Positions 24,906 to 34,203 of a stretch of 64,000 nt of DNA are shown here, piece after piece; within the stretch, counting starts at the first letter, position 1; every line of letters begins with the position of its first letter. The position numbers and the translations under genes are program-made. The stretch comes from Methanomassiliicoccaceae archaeon. GTDB lineage: Archaea; Thermoplasmatota; Thermoplasmata; Methanomassiliicoccales; Methanomethylophilaceae. The stretch covers positions 42,529 through 106,528 of the forward strand of contig PWHV01000005.1 of NCBI GenBank assembly GCA_003555025.1, read 5' to 3'. The notes under the pieces are model-generated. The model was not told the origin of the DNA, did no database searches, and saw nothing but the letters and a program-made list of their open reading frames with translations.

Positions 24906-25558
24906 AGGCCGACCTGCATGTGCACAGCGACCATTCCGCCGACGGCACCTGCAGCGTGGAGGAGATGCTGAACGCCGCCCGCGCCCTGGGACTGGAGTGT
25001 GTGGCGTTCACCGACCACAACACCATGGACGGCTACCGAGAGGCGGCGGGGATGGCTGACGACCTCCTCATCATCCCGGCTATGGAGGTCTCCTCCGCCG
25101 ACGGCCACGTCCTGGCCTACGGCGTCGACAGGGAGATAGCGGCGGGGATGCCAGTGCTGGATACGATAATGGCGATACACGACGCCGGAGGCATCGCCGT
25201 CGCCGCCCACCCTTACCGCGTGTGGTCCGGCCTGGGCGAGGAGAACGTGCTGCCGGAGTTCGATGCCATCGAGGTCCTCAACGGCCGCTCCGTAAAAACG
25301 GGTAACCATGCCTCCGCCCGGCTGGCGGCGAGGATGGGGAAGCCGGGGACCGCCGGCAGTGACGCCCATTGCGTGGAACAGATGGGGAGCGTCTACTGCA
25401 CCCTTCCCGTTGGATGCCGCGATGCGGAGGACGTAATCGGAGCGATAGTCGGCGGGCTCGTCGTTCCTCGCGGCGAGCATCGCAGCATCGGCGGCACCGT
25501 CTCCTACGCGATGAAGACGGTGAGCGAGTGGGCCGGCCGCGGCTTCCGCCGCATATGA
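24902..25558 (+). CDS. PHP-domain metal-dependent phosphoesterase
   Basis: A 218-aa PHP protein. Metal ligands follow the family: HVHSDHSADG (His6, His8, and the aspartate after), FTDHNTMDGY (Asp, His), AMEVSSADGH (Glu and His), AHPYR, and GSDAHC near the end. Members cleave phosphodiesters or phosphomonoesters such as trinucleotides, 3',5'-bisphosphates or histidinol phosphate; the substrate here is not evident. Its ATG overlaps the metG TGA. It may clear by-products of nucleotide metabolism. Confidence 0.88.
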   Translation: MKADLHVHSDHSADGTCSVEEMLNAARALGLECVAFTDHNTMDGYREAAGMADDLLIIPAMEVSSADGHVLAYGVDREIAAGMPVLDTIMAIHDAGGIAVAAHPYRVWSGLGEENVLPEFDAIEVLNGRSVKTGNHASARLAARMGKPGTAGSDAHCVEQMGSVYCTLPVGCRDAEDVIGAIVGGLVVPRGEHRSIGGTVSYAMKTVSEWAGRGFRRI

Positions 25559-27484
25559 TCACATCCGGAACTCTTCATCACGGAAACTGCTGGCGGGGCA
25601 AGGCCCGTCGAGGCATCGGCCGCAGCGGTCGCATTCACCTATGAGCGTCACCTTCCCCTCCTGCAGGCCGAGGGAGCCGCGGGGGCAGCGGGCGACGCAG
25701 AGGGAGCAGCCGACGCATTCCTCGGAGCGGAGGACCAGCTCGTGCATCCTCTCCGCCATTTTCCTGACCCTTTCCACGCTGGGTCCTTTGGCGGTGAGCA
25801 CCCCCTCCTCGTAAACGGTGACCCCTTCGACCGAGAGCCATCCCTCGTCCTCCTGCAAATCCGCAGGCCCCATAATCCCCGCCAGCGAGGCCAACCGGCC
25901 GATGTCCACCGAGCGGGAGAACGAGCCCTCGATGCTGTAGCCCGCCACGCAGGGGCTCGCCCCCTCCTGCATGGCGAGCCTTATCTGGCCGCCGCCGTCG
26001 CGGGGGGCGCCGCGCGTCAAGGATCCGAGGTCCTTGCCCGTCAGCGACTCCAGCTCCTCCCTTATGCTCTGTGGCACCTTCTTCCAGCGCCACAGCGCGT
26101 AGCGCTCCCACTCTTCGGGGAGGTCGCGGGCGATGCGGTGCTGGTGCAGCCAATCGCTCCACTGCCGGTAGCGGCCGCTCTCCCCGGCGACGATCTCCAA
26201 CTCCGCCATGTCGGACGCGGGGCAGAGGAAGCATCCGATGCGGTCGAGGCCTTGTTGATACCAGGGGTTGAAAGCCTCGCCCTTGGACATGATGTACATC
26301 CACACATGGAGTGCGTTCCAGTCCTGTATGGGGGAGGCGCCGACCTGCCCTGGGGTCCAGGGGTTGCGCCACACCCGCGACTTGGAGCGCCGGGCCTCGG
26401 ACTCGTAGCGGCGCTGGCCGATGAAGCTGAGCACCCCTTCGGGGAAGTTCCTCAGTATGGCTCCCACGGTGGGGCCCAGCTTGTTGGTCTTGCAGCACCA
26501 GCGGTAGTCCTTGGCAGGGGGTCCGAAATGGACGAGGTTACCGAAGAATGCATCCACGGGGGCGGACTCGACGATGAGTTCGAGGCCGTGCCTCTCCGCC
26601 ACCTCCTCCACGTGCTCCACGGTCTCATCGAACTCCAGGCCGGTGTCCACGAACAGCAGCGGGAGCCTGAGGCCGGCATCGAGGGTGAGCAGCAGCGTGG
26701 CCAGGCTGTCCTTCCCTCCAGAGAAGGAGACTATGGCGGGGAGGTCGTGGCGCTCGATGGTCGACCTGATGAAGTCCACTGCCTCCGCTGTCCTCTCGCC
26801 CAGCACCTCCTGGTTAGCCGCCAGGACCTCGTCCCATCCAGGGGATGGCCGGGGGTTGCGCGGAAAGACCTCCTTGGTCCACTTGGTCTTGACCGCCTGG
26901 CCCTTGGCGGCGTCGACCATCTCCTCGGCGTCCATCCGCGCCAGGCCGGTGGCGACCGCCTCCTTGCCATCGGACACCACCACCTCGTCACCGCGGCGCA
27001 CATGGTCCGATGCCGCCACGACGCCCGGCGCCATGAGGTTCTTCCCTTCTCTGATGAAGGGGACCGCCCCGGGGTCGCAGACCACTCGCCCTCTGCTCAT
27101 CACTGGGTGCATCCGCTTGGCGCCCTGCAGGCGGTTGACGAAGACATTCCCGCGGCCGAGGTCGTAGCGCAGCGCCCCGACCGCCTCGCCATCGACTATG
27201 ACCTCGTCCATGCGGTCGAGGGCGGGGACCTTGTTCAGCAACACCACTCTGCCCGAGGGCAGCAGGGCCTCCCCGCAGCCCTCGCCGAACTGCTCGTCGA
27301 CGGTATGCCTGATCAGTCCCCGGTCGCGGTCGAACGCCGGGCGCACATCGGCGGGAGGGGTCACCTCCACCTCTCTGGTGCCGCCGTTGCAGGCGGGGCA
27401 GTCCCTCCTCTCCAGCAACGGGAGGTTGCAGCTGTCGCACCAGCGTAGATGGTTCTTGCCCAGGCGCACGGCGGCCATGTTCAT
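25559..27484 (-). CDS. PAPS-reductase-like protein with zinc ribbon, PUA-like and ferredoxin domains
   Basis: A 641-aa multidomain protein known in this order from methanogens. Residues 16-32 form a zinc ribbon (CDSC...CPAC). Residues ~120-205 resemble a PUA RNA-binding domain (MHPVMSRGRVVCDPGA, GDEVVVSDGKEAVATG). Residues ~215-470 are an adenine-nucleotide alpha-hydrolase / PAPS-reductase domain with the P-loop SFSGGKDS (255-260), LLFVDTGLEF, DYRWCCKTNKLGP and GCFLCPASD. The last ~60 residues hold two 4Fe-4S motifs (CVGCSLCVARCP, CDRCGRCLDGPCP). An RNA-thiolation or sulfur-transfer role fits better than sulfate assimilation, but no substrate is shown. A TATA-like GTTAAATAG lies 14-24 bases upstream. 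Confidence 0.82.
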   Translation of the reverse strand: MNMAAVRLGKNHLRWCDSCNLPLLERRDCPACNGGTREVEVTPPADVRPAFDRDRGLIRHTVDEQFGEGCGEALLPSGRVVLLNKVPALDRMDEVIVDGEAVGALRYDLGRGNVFVNRLQGAKRMHPVMSRGRVVCDPGAVPFIREGKNLMAPGVVAASDHVRRGDEVVVSDGKEAVATGLARMDAEEMVDAAKGQAVKTKWTKEVFPRNPRPSPGWDEVLAANQEVLGERTAEAVDFIRSTIERHDLPAIVSFSGGKDSLATLLLTLDAGLRLPLLFVDTGLEFDETVEHVEEVAERHGLELIVESAPVDAFFGNLVHFGPPAKDYRWCCKTNKLGPTVGAILRNFPEGVLSFIGQRRYESEARRSKSRVWRNPWTPGQVGASPIQDWNALHVWMYIMSKGEAFNPWYQQGLDRIGCFLCPASDMAELEIVAGESGRYRQWSDWLHQHRIARDLPEEWERYALWRWKKVPQSIREELESLTGKDLGSLTRGAPRDGGGQIRLAMQEGASPCVAGYSIEGSFSRSVDIGRLASLAGIMGPADLQEDEGWLSVEGVTVYEEGVLTAKGPSVERVRKMAERMHELVLRSEECVGCSLCVARCPRGSLGLQEGKVTLIGECDRCGRCLDGPCPASSFRDEEFRM

Positions 27485-27663
27485 TGGGACAGATATCGGC
27501 TATTTAACGTTGGCGGACGCCGCAACCGCGGCCGATGACGCCACCGGGCCATCTGGTGAGCGGCGGGCTCCATCGGAGGCGGACAGGCCATTGCTATGGC
27601 GAACAGGGATGCGGCGTCCTCCCCCGCGTGATTGATGGCGTTCCTCGTTGCGGTTACCAGTCA

Positions 27664-27727
27664 TCTATAAATATTGAGGATATCATTTCAAAAAATATTA
27701 AAACAGCCTAGCAGGGCTGTAGCCTGC
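27664..27727 (+). promoter_or_regulatory. ACR3 promoter region with two TATA-like boxes and an inverted repeat
   Basis: CTATAAATATT at 27665-27675 and AAAATATTAAAA near 27692-27703 are candidate TATA boxes. GCAGG-GCTGTAG-CCTGC at 27711-27727 is an inverted repeat between the second box and the ATG at 27746, a place for an arsenic-sensing repressor. No arsR gene is nearby. The rest of 27485-27660 shows nothing recognisable. Confidence 0.4.
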
Positions 27728-27745
27728 GGGGAGGGAACTGTCGAC

Positions 27746-28858
27746 ATGGCGGAGAAGGAATACAATCTGGGACTTTTCCAAAAGTATCTGACCGTATGGG
27801 TCCTGCTTTGCATAGCGGTGGGCATATTGCTGGGAAGGCTGCTGCCGGAGACCGCGGAGACCTTGGCGGGCATCCAGGTGGCGCAGGTGAACCTGCCCAT
27901 CGCCATCCTGCTGTTCGGCATGATGTATCCCATAATGCTGCAGATAGACTTCAGCCAGGTGGTCAACGCGGTCAAGGCCCCCAGGCCGGTGATGATCACG
28001 CTCTTCGTAAACTGGTGCATAAAGCCCTTCAGCATGTTCTTCTTCGCCTGGGTCTTCTTCCAGATAATCTGGGCACCCTTCCTCGACCCCACTCTGGCCA
28101 ACGAGTACATGGCGGGCATGATATTGTTGGGCATCGCCCCCTGCACCGCCATGGTGCTGGTGTTCAGCTACCTGGCCCGGGGGTTCATGGGCCTGACGCT
28201 GGTGCTGGTGGCCATCAACTCCCTGACGATGCTGGTGCTCTTCGCGCCGCTGGGGAACTTCCTTCTCGATGTGGGCGGTATGCCCATCCCGTTCTTGACC
28301 ATATTCTTCACCGTGATGCTCTATGTGGGCGTATCCCTGGTGGCCGGTTACATCACCCGCACCCATCTGATACGCAAGCGGGGCATCGAATGGTACGAGG
28401 GGACCTTCCTCCGGAACACCGGTCAGGTATCGATGACGGCGCTGCTGCTCACTCTGATATACCTATTCATGCTGCAGGGGGACGTCATAGTCGAGAACCC
28501 GCTGTCGGTGGGGATGGTCGCCCTTCCCCTGACCCTGCAGATCCTGTTCATATTCGGCGTCGGGTTGTTCCTTGCTAAGCTGTTCAAGCTGACCTATGAG
28601 GAGACCGTCCCGGTCTCCATAATCGGCACCAGCAACCACTTCGAGGTCGCCATTGCCACCGCGGTCATGGTATTCGGGGTGGGCAGCGGGGCCGCCCTCG
28701 CCACCGTGGTGGGGGTGCTGATCGAGGTCCCGGTGATGCTGCTGCTGGTGGCCATACTGCTGCGCTACCGTCATCGATTCCCGCCCATGAAGGAGACGGA
28801 CACCCCCGACAGCTCCCCGTTAACGGATGGAGAGGAGCAAGGACAGGTCCGCCCGTGA
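27746..28858 (+). CDS. acr3: ACR3-type arsenite efflux permease
   Basis: A 370-aa membrane carrier with ten helices that exports As(III) (or antimonite). Family motifs: MMYPIMLQIDFSQV early, LGIAPCTAMVLVFSYLA in the fourth helix with the functional cysteine (APCTAM), and SNHFEVAIATAVMVFG late. The ATG at 27746 follows a GGGAGGG ribosome site 10 bases away. No arsR, arsC or arsM is adjacent. The 3' end overlaps truA by 39 bases on the opposite strand. Confidence 0.94.
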   Translation: MAEKEYNLGLFQKYLTVWVLLCIAVGILLGRLLPETAETLAGIQVAQVNLPIAILLFGMMYPIMLQIDFSQVVNAVKAPRPVMITLFVNWCIKPFSMFFFAWVFFQIIWAPFLDPTLANEYMAGMILLGIAPCTAMVLVFSYLARGFMGLTLVLVAINSLTMLVLFAPLGNFLLDVGGMPIPFLTIFFTVMLYVGVSLVAGYITRTHLIRKRGIEWYEGTFLRNTGQVSMTALLLTLIYLFMLQGDVIVENPLSVGMVALPLTLQILFIFGVGLFLAKLFKLTYEETVPVSIIGTSNHFEVAIATAVMVFGVGSGAALATVVGVLIEVPVMLLLVAILLRYRHRFPPMKETDTPDSSPLTDGEEQGQVRP

Positions 28859-29605
28859 ACGGTGCAACGCCTCCGCGAGCTTTCGCCTCAGCACCGGGTC
28901 GTCATGGGCGGCGAACTCCAGGTCAGGGTGCTCCACGTCCATGAGGATGAGGGAGCGGGCATCGGCCAGGCCGAATTGGAGGTCCTCGCCCCGCAGCGCC
29001 CGCTCGACCTCTGGCATCGAGCTTTTGGCCTCGCCGACGGCGGCGATGGCGGCGACGATCCGCCTCACCATGTTCCATAGGAATCGGCGGGCGCGCAGCT
29101 CGATGACCAGGGTCTCGCCGTCCTCGCTGACGGTGATGGACTCTATGCGCGCCGCTGTCCCCTTGCCGTCGTCGCGGCAGAAACGGCGGAAATCGTGCTC
29201 GCCCACGAACAGCGAGGCGCAGGCCCTCGCCGCCTCGATGTCGATGCCCTCTTTGGGAAGGAGGTAGCGGTAACGACGCGAAGCGGCGTGGCGGATGTTG
29301 CGCCCCTCGGGCAGCTCGGCCACAGCTAGGAAGTGAACGTCGTCGCTGACGGCGTTGAGGGCGCGGAGCAGCGCCGCGTCGTCGCTCATCGCGCTGCGGA
29401 AGGCGACGACGTTCCCGACGGCGCTGACGCCGGCGTCGGTGCGGCTGGCCGCCTTGAGGTCGAAACCCCCCTCCATGCGGGGCATGACCGCCTCCAATGC
29501 CCGCAGCACCTCGCCCTCCACCGTCCGCAGGCCCGGCTGGCGCTGGGATCCGCTGAAACCCTCACCCTTGTAGGCTATCCTCGTCGCCACCCTGCGGACG
29601 CTCAT
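28820..29605 (-). CDS. truA: tRNA pseudouridine synthase A
   Basis: Makes pseudouridine at positions 38-40 of the anticodon arm. At 261 aa it has the catalytic aspartate in SRTDAGVSA (Asp57), FLWNMVRRIV around 177, and GEHDFRRFC near 135, all typical. The N-terminus is RIAYKGEGFSGSQRQPG. Convergent with acr3 with a 39-base coding overlap, so the last 12 residues are written opposite the exporter's tail. Its upstream region is shared with the divergent aminotransferase. Confidence 0.95.
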   Translation of the reverse strand: MSVRRVATRIAYKGEGFSGSQRQPGLRTVEGEVLRALEAVMPRMEGGFDLKAASRTDAGVSAVGNVVAFRSAMSDDAALLRALNAVSDDVHFLAVAELPEGRNIRHAASRRYRYLLPKEGIDIEAARACASLFVGEHDFRRFCRDDGKGTAARIESITVSEDGETLVIELRARRFLWNMVRRIVAAIAAVGEAKSSMPEVERALRGEDLQFGLADARSLILMDVEHPDLEFAAHDDPVLRRKLAEALHRSRADLSLLLSIR

Positions 29606-29718
29606 CGGCCTCAGAACGGCGCCAGCGATATTGTTTTTTCCTCTCCGCGTCCCGTGGGCGGCAAAGAGGTTTTAAATCATGTGCTGGATTATCTAGGCAT
29701 ACCGCAGGATTGGGTCCC

Positions 29719-30918
29719 ATGAAGGCTTCCAGACGCTCCATGAAGATGAACTACGCCATACGACAGGTCACCATCCCCGCCGATGAGATGGAGGCCAAGG
29801 GCGCCGAGGTCATCCGCATGAACATCGGCGACCCCAACAAATGGGACTTCGAGACTCCAGAGTACTTCAAGGCCGCCCTGCGGGAGGCGGTCGACATGGT
29901 CGACAACGGCTACGGCGACTCCCAAGGGAGCCCTGAGCTGAGGGAGGCCATCACCGACCGGGAGTTCGAGAAGCACGGCGCCAGGATAAGCGCTGACGAC
30001 GTCATCGTCACCAACGGCGTGAGCGAATCGGTACAGGTCTTGCTGGGCACAATGCTGGAGCCCGGCGACGAGGTGCTTGTCCCCGGGCCGGGATACCCTT
30101 CCTACACCCAGTACATCAACTACTTCGACGCCAAGCCGGTGTCCTACGAGCAGGTGGAGGGCGAGGATTGGCAGCCGGACATCGACATGATGCGCGAGCG
30201 CATCAACGAGCGTACCCGCGCCATAGTGGTCATCAACCCCAACAACCCCACCGGCGCCGTCTACCCGGAGAAGGCAGTAAGGGAGATCGCCGACCTCGCC
30301 GCTGAGAACGATCTTCCGGTCATATCCGACGAGATATACGACAAGATCACCTTCGACACTCCGTTCTTCTCCTTCTCCCGGACCTCGCCGGACGTGAAGA
30401 AGATAATCATGAACGGCTTCTCCAAGGTCAACCTCATGCCCGGTTGGAGGGTGGGTTACAGCTATTTCATGGACGATAGCGGGGACATGGACGAGATATT
30501 CGAGGGCTGCATGCGCCAGCTGCGCGCCCGCCTCTGTCCGAACGTGCCATGCCAATGGGCGGCCCGCGCCGCCCTGCAGGGCCCGCAGGACTACATCAAT
30601 GAGCTCACCGGTAAGCTCTCCGCCCGCGCCGATTACTCGTACAAGAGGCTCAACGATATACCGGGCATCTCCGCCCGCAAGGCCAAGGGGTCGATGTTCA
30701 TGTTCCCTCGGGTGGAGGCCGACCTCTGGAAGAGCGACATGGACTTCATACTGGACGTCCTGTGGGGTACGGGCGTGCTCTTCGTGCCCGGCTCCGGCTT
30801 CTGCGAGGAGTTCGGCAGGAACCACTTCCGCACCATCATACTGCCGGACATCCCCATCCTGGAGAAGGCCTATGACAAGCTGGAAGTATTCATGGCCGGC
30901 CGCATGAAGAAGGTTTGA
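29719..30918 (+). CDS. Class I/II aminotransferase (alanine/aspartate type)
   Basis: PLP-dependent transaminase, 399 aa. MNIGDPNKWDF, DNGYGDSQGSPELREAI, VITNGVSE-like cofactor site, INPNNPTGAVY, SDEIYDKI and GFSKVNLMPGWRVGY (Schiff-base Lys236) are the fold Iα landmarks. The sequence looks like archaeal alanine or aspartate aminotransferases; the exact amino donor cannot be read. ATG 29719 was chosen over TTG 29710. A TTTTAAATC box lies about 48 bases upstream (29670-29678). Confidence 0.9.
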   Translation: MKASRRSMKMNYAIRQVTIPADEMEAKGAEVIRMNIGDPNKWDFETPEYFKAALREAVDMVDNGYGDSQGSPELREAITDREFEKHGARISADDVIVTNGVSESVQVLLGTMLEPGDEVLVPGPGYPSYTQYINYFDAKPVSYEQVEGEDWQPDIDMMRERINERTRAIVVINPNNPTGAVYPEKAVREIADLAAENDLPVISDEIYDKITFDTPFFSFSRTSPDVKKIIMNGFSKVNLMPGWRVGYSYFMDDSGDMDEIFEGCMRQLRARLCPNVPCQWAARAALQGPQDYINELTGKLSARADYSYKRLNDIPGISARKAKGSMFMFPRVEADLWKSDMDFILDVLWGTGVLFVPGSGFCEEFGRNHFRTIILPDIPILEKAYDKLEVFMAGRMKKV

Positions 30919-30936
30919 GGGTAAGCAGTTTCGCGT

Positions 30937-31347
30937 CTACTCCAGGCGCTTGAGCATCTTGATGGCGGCGTCAACGGCCTCGCGGCCCTTCTCGATGCGC
31001 TTCTCCGCCTGCAGCCGGGTCATCCCCGGACCGGTGATCCCCAGCGCCACGGGCTTCCCGTGCTCGAGTGCGAGGTCGGCGATCTTCCGCGAAGCGTGGC
31101 CGGCGACGATGTCGTCATGCTCGGTCTCGCCCTCTATCACCGTGCCCAGCGTGACCACGGCTTCCACATCGTCCATCTGCAACAGCTTCTTTATCGCCAG
31201 GGGCATGTCGAAGACCCCCGGGACGTAGATCGTCTTGACGATCTCGGCGTCCAGGAACTCGACCTGCGACTTGGCGCGCTCCAGCATCATCGAGGTTATG
31301 TCGAAGTTGAACTCCGCCACCACGAATCCCAATCTGTATACTTTCAT
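30937..31347 (-). CDS. ribH: 6,7-dimethyl-8-ribityllumazine synthase
   Basis: Condenses the pyrimidine intermediate with dihydroxybutanone phosphate to lumazine. 136 aa, lumazine-synthase fold: [14 protein letters not shown] at the N-terminus, [14 protein letters not shown] (substrate loop), [16 protein letters not shown] with the catalytic histidine, and [12 protein letters not shown]. Last gene of the rib operon, 12 bases after ribC, ending in TAG. Confidence 0.95.
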   Translation of the reverse strand: MKVYRLGFVVAEFNFDITSMMLERAKSQVEFLDAEIVKTIYVPGVFDMPLAIKKLLQMDDVEAVVTLGTVIEGETEHDDIVAGHASRKIADLALEHGKPVALGITGPGMTRLQAEKRIEKGREAVDAAIKMLKRLE

Positions 31348-31359
31348 GTCATCTCCTCC

Positions 31360-32257
<898 letters not shown>

Positions 32258-32269
32258 GCACCTTTCCCC

Positions 32270-32956
32270 TCAGAGCGATCTCCAGGCGTCGATAACGTCC
32301 TTCCCTTCCAGGAAGGAGAGCCCTTCACGCTCGGCATAGTCGATGGCCTTCTCTTTGGATAAAGCTTCCCCGTCGTCGCCCATCATCTCGCACACCGTGG
32401 CCGAGGGGGTGAGCCCCGCCATCAGTGTCAGGACTGTGCTCATCTCGGTATGCCCCTGCCTGGTGCTGAGCAGCTCCTCGCTGGTGCGCAGCAGGTGCAC
32501 GTGCCCCGGCGCGCGGAAGTGCGAGCCGAACTCCTTGCGCTTCTCATCAGCGCCGCCGTCCATGGTGGCGATCTTCGACAGCTCACGGATGGTGAGGGCG
32601 CGGTCCCGGTCAGTTATACCGGTGTAGGTGTCCCTATGGTTGACGGTGATGGAGAAGGCCGACTTGGTGTCATAAGGGATGTCGAAGGGGGCCAGGCCTT
32701 CCATGGTGGGGTACTTGTCGGAGACCAGGGCGAAGAGGTCGGCCAGGAATGGTATCCCCAGCTCTTCCGCCAAGGGCCCGTGCAGCGTGGTGCACACCAG
32801 CCCCCCGCCGTCCTTCCGCATCCTCATGATGTCCGCCTGGTCGATGAACTGGGAGGCGATGACCATATCGGTCTCCCTCTCACGGTCGTCGAAATCGTAC
32901 ACCAGGACTATTTTTCCGTCCCTCAGATCCTGTAAGGCCTTTTCGATGTCACTCAT
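32270..32956 (-). CDS. ribB: 3,4-dihydroxy-2-butanone 4-phosphate synthase
   Basis: Converts ribulose 5-phosphate to the four-carbon riboflavin precursor. 228 aa; acidic metal/substrate loop DDRERETD near residues 23-30, MRKDGGGLVC near 46, FSITVNHRDTYTGIT near 104, and RAPGHVHLLR plus RQGHTEMSTVL near 150-170. It heads the operon ribB-ribL-ribC-ribH. An AT-rich block (33017-33040) is the likely promoter, divergent from the sugar isomerase. Confidence 0.95.
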   Translation of the reverse strand: MSDIEKALQDLRDGKIVLVYDFDDRERETDMVIASQFIDQADIMRMRKDGGGLVCTTLHGPLAEELGIPFLADLFALVSDKYPTMEGLAPFDIPYDTKSAFSITVNHRDTYTGITDRDRALTIRELSKIATMDGGADEKRKEFGSHFRAPGHVHLLRTSEELLSTRQGHTEMSTVLTLMAGLTPSATVCEMMGDDGEALSKEKAIDYAEREGLSFLEGKDVIDAWRSL

Positions 32957-33080
32957 CGTGATCCCCGTCCCATCAGCGGTGTCCCCGCGTAATGAGCCTG
33001 CCTGACATCAACGGCTGCTTAAAATATCTTTACTAATCTACCAACCTTTGGATAGATATCAGGCACGGAGCCTGGCCACT

Positions 33081-33112
33081 GTTTATCATATATTACTTAT
33101 ATTTTAATATCA
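33081..33112. promoter_or_regulatory. AT-rich divergent promoter region for ribB and the isomerase
   Basis: The 170-base gap 32957-33126 contains TTTATCATATATTACTTATATTTTAATATC toward the isomerase and TATTTTAAGC (leftward, 33020-33031) toward ribB. Several overlapping TATA-like boxes make it impossible to pick the true ones by eye. Confidence 0.4.
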
Positions 33113-33126
33113 TACGTTCACACATC

Positions 33127-34173
33127 ATGTCGTTGACTGTCGAAAAGACGGTGCTGGATTTCGTCAACGGCGGAAGCAACATCGGCAGGTCGATCAGCGA
33201 GACCCCGGAGCAGATAGAGGAATCGCTGTCGCTGCCTTTCGACCTGGACTACGATTTCTCCAAGGTCTGCGTCTGCGGCATGGGTGCCTCCGCCATCGCC
33301 GGAGACATCTTCGCCGACTTCTCCAACGAGACATCCACCACCCCGGTGAACGTGATCAGGGGAGTGGACCTGCCACGCTGGGTGGACTCCGACACCCTCA
33401 CGCTGGTGACCAGTTACTCGGGCAACACCTATGAGACCCTGGAGCTGTACCGGCAGGCGCGGCAACGGGACTCCCCCATCGTCAGCGTCTGCTCGGGGGG
33501 AGAGCTGCAATCAATGAGCGAGAAGCACGGAGTGCCCACGTACCCCGTGCCTCCTGGCATACAGCCACGGGCGGCGCTGGGTCATATGGTGGGCATCACC
33601 GCTCTCTGCCTGGACGGTCTCGACGTCTGCCCCGCCAAGAAGGAGCTGCAGAGGATGATGCCTGAGCTCAAAGAGCTCCGCGACACCATGATGCCCTCTT
33701 ACCCTGACAATCAGGCCTCGGCGCTGGCCAGCTCCCTGCTGGACACCGTCCCGGTCATCTACGGGCATCCCAACATGTCCGCCTCCTCGTTGCGATGGAA
33801 GACGCAGATAAACGAGAACTCCAAGATGATGGCCTTCTCCGGCGTTATGCCGGAGTTCAACCACAACGAGATCGTCGGCTGGATCGAGGGCAGCCCGAGG
33901 ATGCGCTGCTCGCCGGTCGTTCTCTACGACGCGAACGCGCCTGAGACCCTCAAGGGAATCATCGATGCCAGCGTCGACAGCCTCCGCGACAGCGGCGTGG
34001 AGGTGCACGAGGTGCAGATCGAGGGGGAGAGCAGCCTGGAGAAGAACCTGCGCTCCTCGCTCATCGGCGACTTCGTCTCATTGTATCTGGCGCTGATGCG
34101 CCGTGTGGACCCCGAACCGGTGGGGGCCATAATGGCCTTGAAGGAGAAGCTCGCGATGTTCCTGCGTCCCTGA
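33127..34173 (+). CDS. Bifunctional phosphoglucose/phosphomannose isomerase (SIS family)
   Basis: Interconverts fructose-, glucose- and mannose-6-phosphate. 348 aa with two SIS domains: GMGASAIAGDIFADF near 56, TSYSGNTYETL near 96 (phosphate-binding serines), and SSLRWKTQINENSKM near 218, which is typical of the crenarchaeal/thermoplasmatal bifunctional enzyme. PEFNHNEIVGW near 240 is the catalytic Glu/His region. It may feed gluconeogenic or glycan pathways. Separated from glyA by 30 bases. Confidence 0.9.
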   Translation: MSLTVEKTVLDFVNGGSNIGRSISETPEQIEESLSLPFDLDYDFSKVCVCGMGASAIAGDIFADFSNETSTTPVNVIRGVDLPRWVDSDTLTLVTSYSGNTYETLELYRQARQRDSPIVSVCSGGELQSMSEKHGVPTYPVPPGIQPRAALGHMVGITALCLDGLDVCPAKKELQRMMPELKELRDTMMPSYPDNQASALASSLLDTVPVIYGHPNMSASSLRWKTQINENSKMMAFSGVMPEFNHNEIVGWIEGSPRMRCSPVVLYDANAPETLKGIIDASVDSLRDSGVEVHEVQIEGESSLEKNLRSSLIGDFVSLYLALMRRVDPEPVGAIMALKEKLAMFLRP

Positions 34174-34203
34174 ACCAGGGATACATTAATAAAACAAAAG
34201 TGT

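Noticed and set aside
25742..27448. A 568-codon open frame antisense to the PAPS-reductase-like gene
   Set aside because: Same shadow pattern of a GC-rich gene. No domain, no ribosome site, while the opposite frame has PP-loop and FeS motifs.
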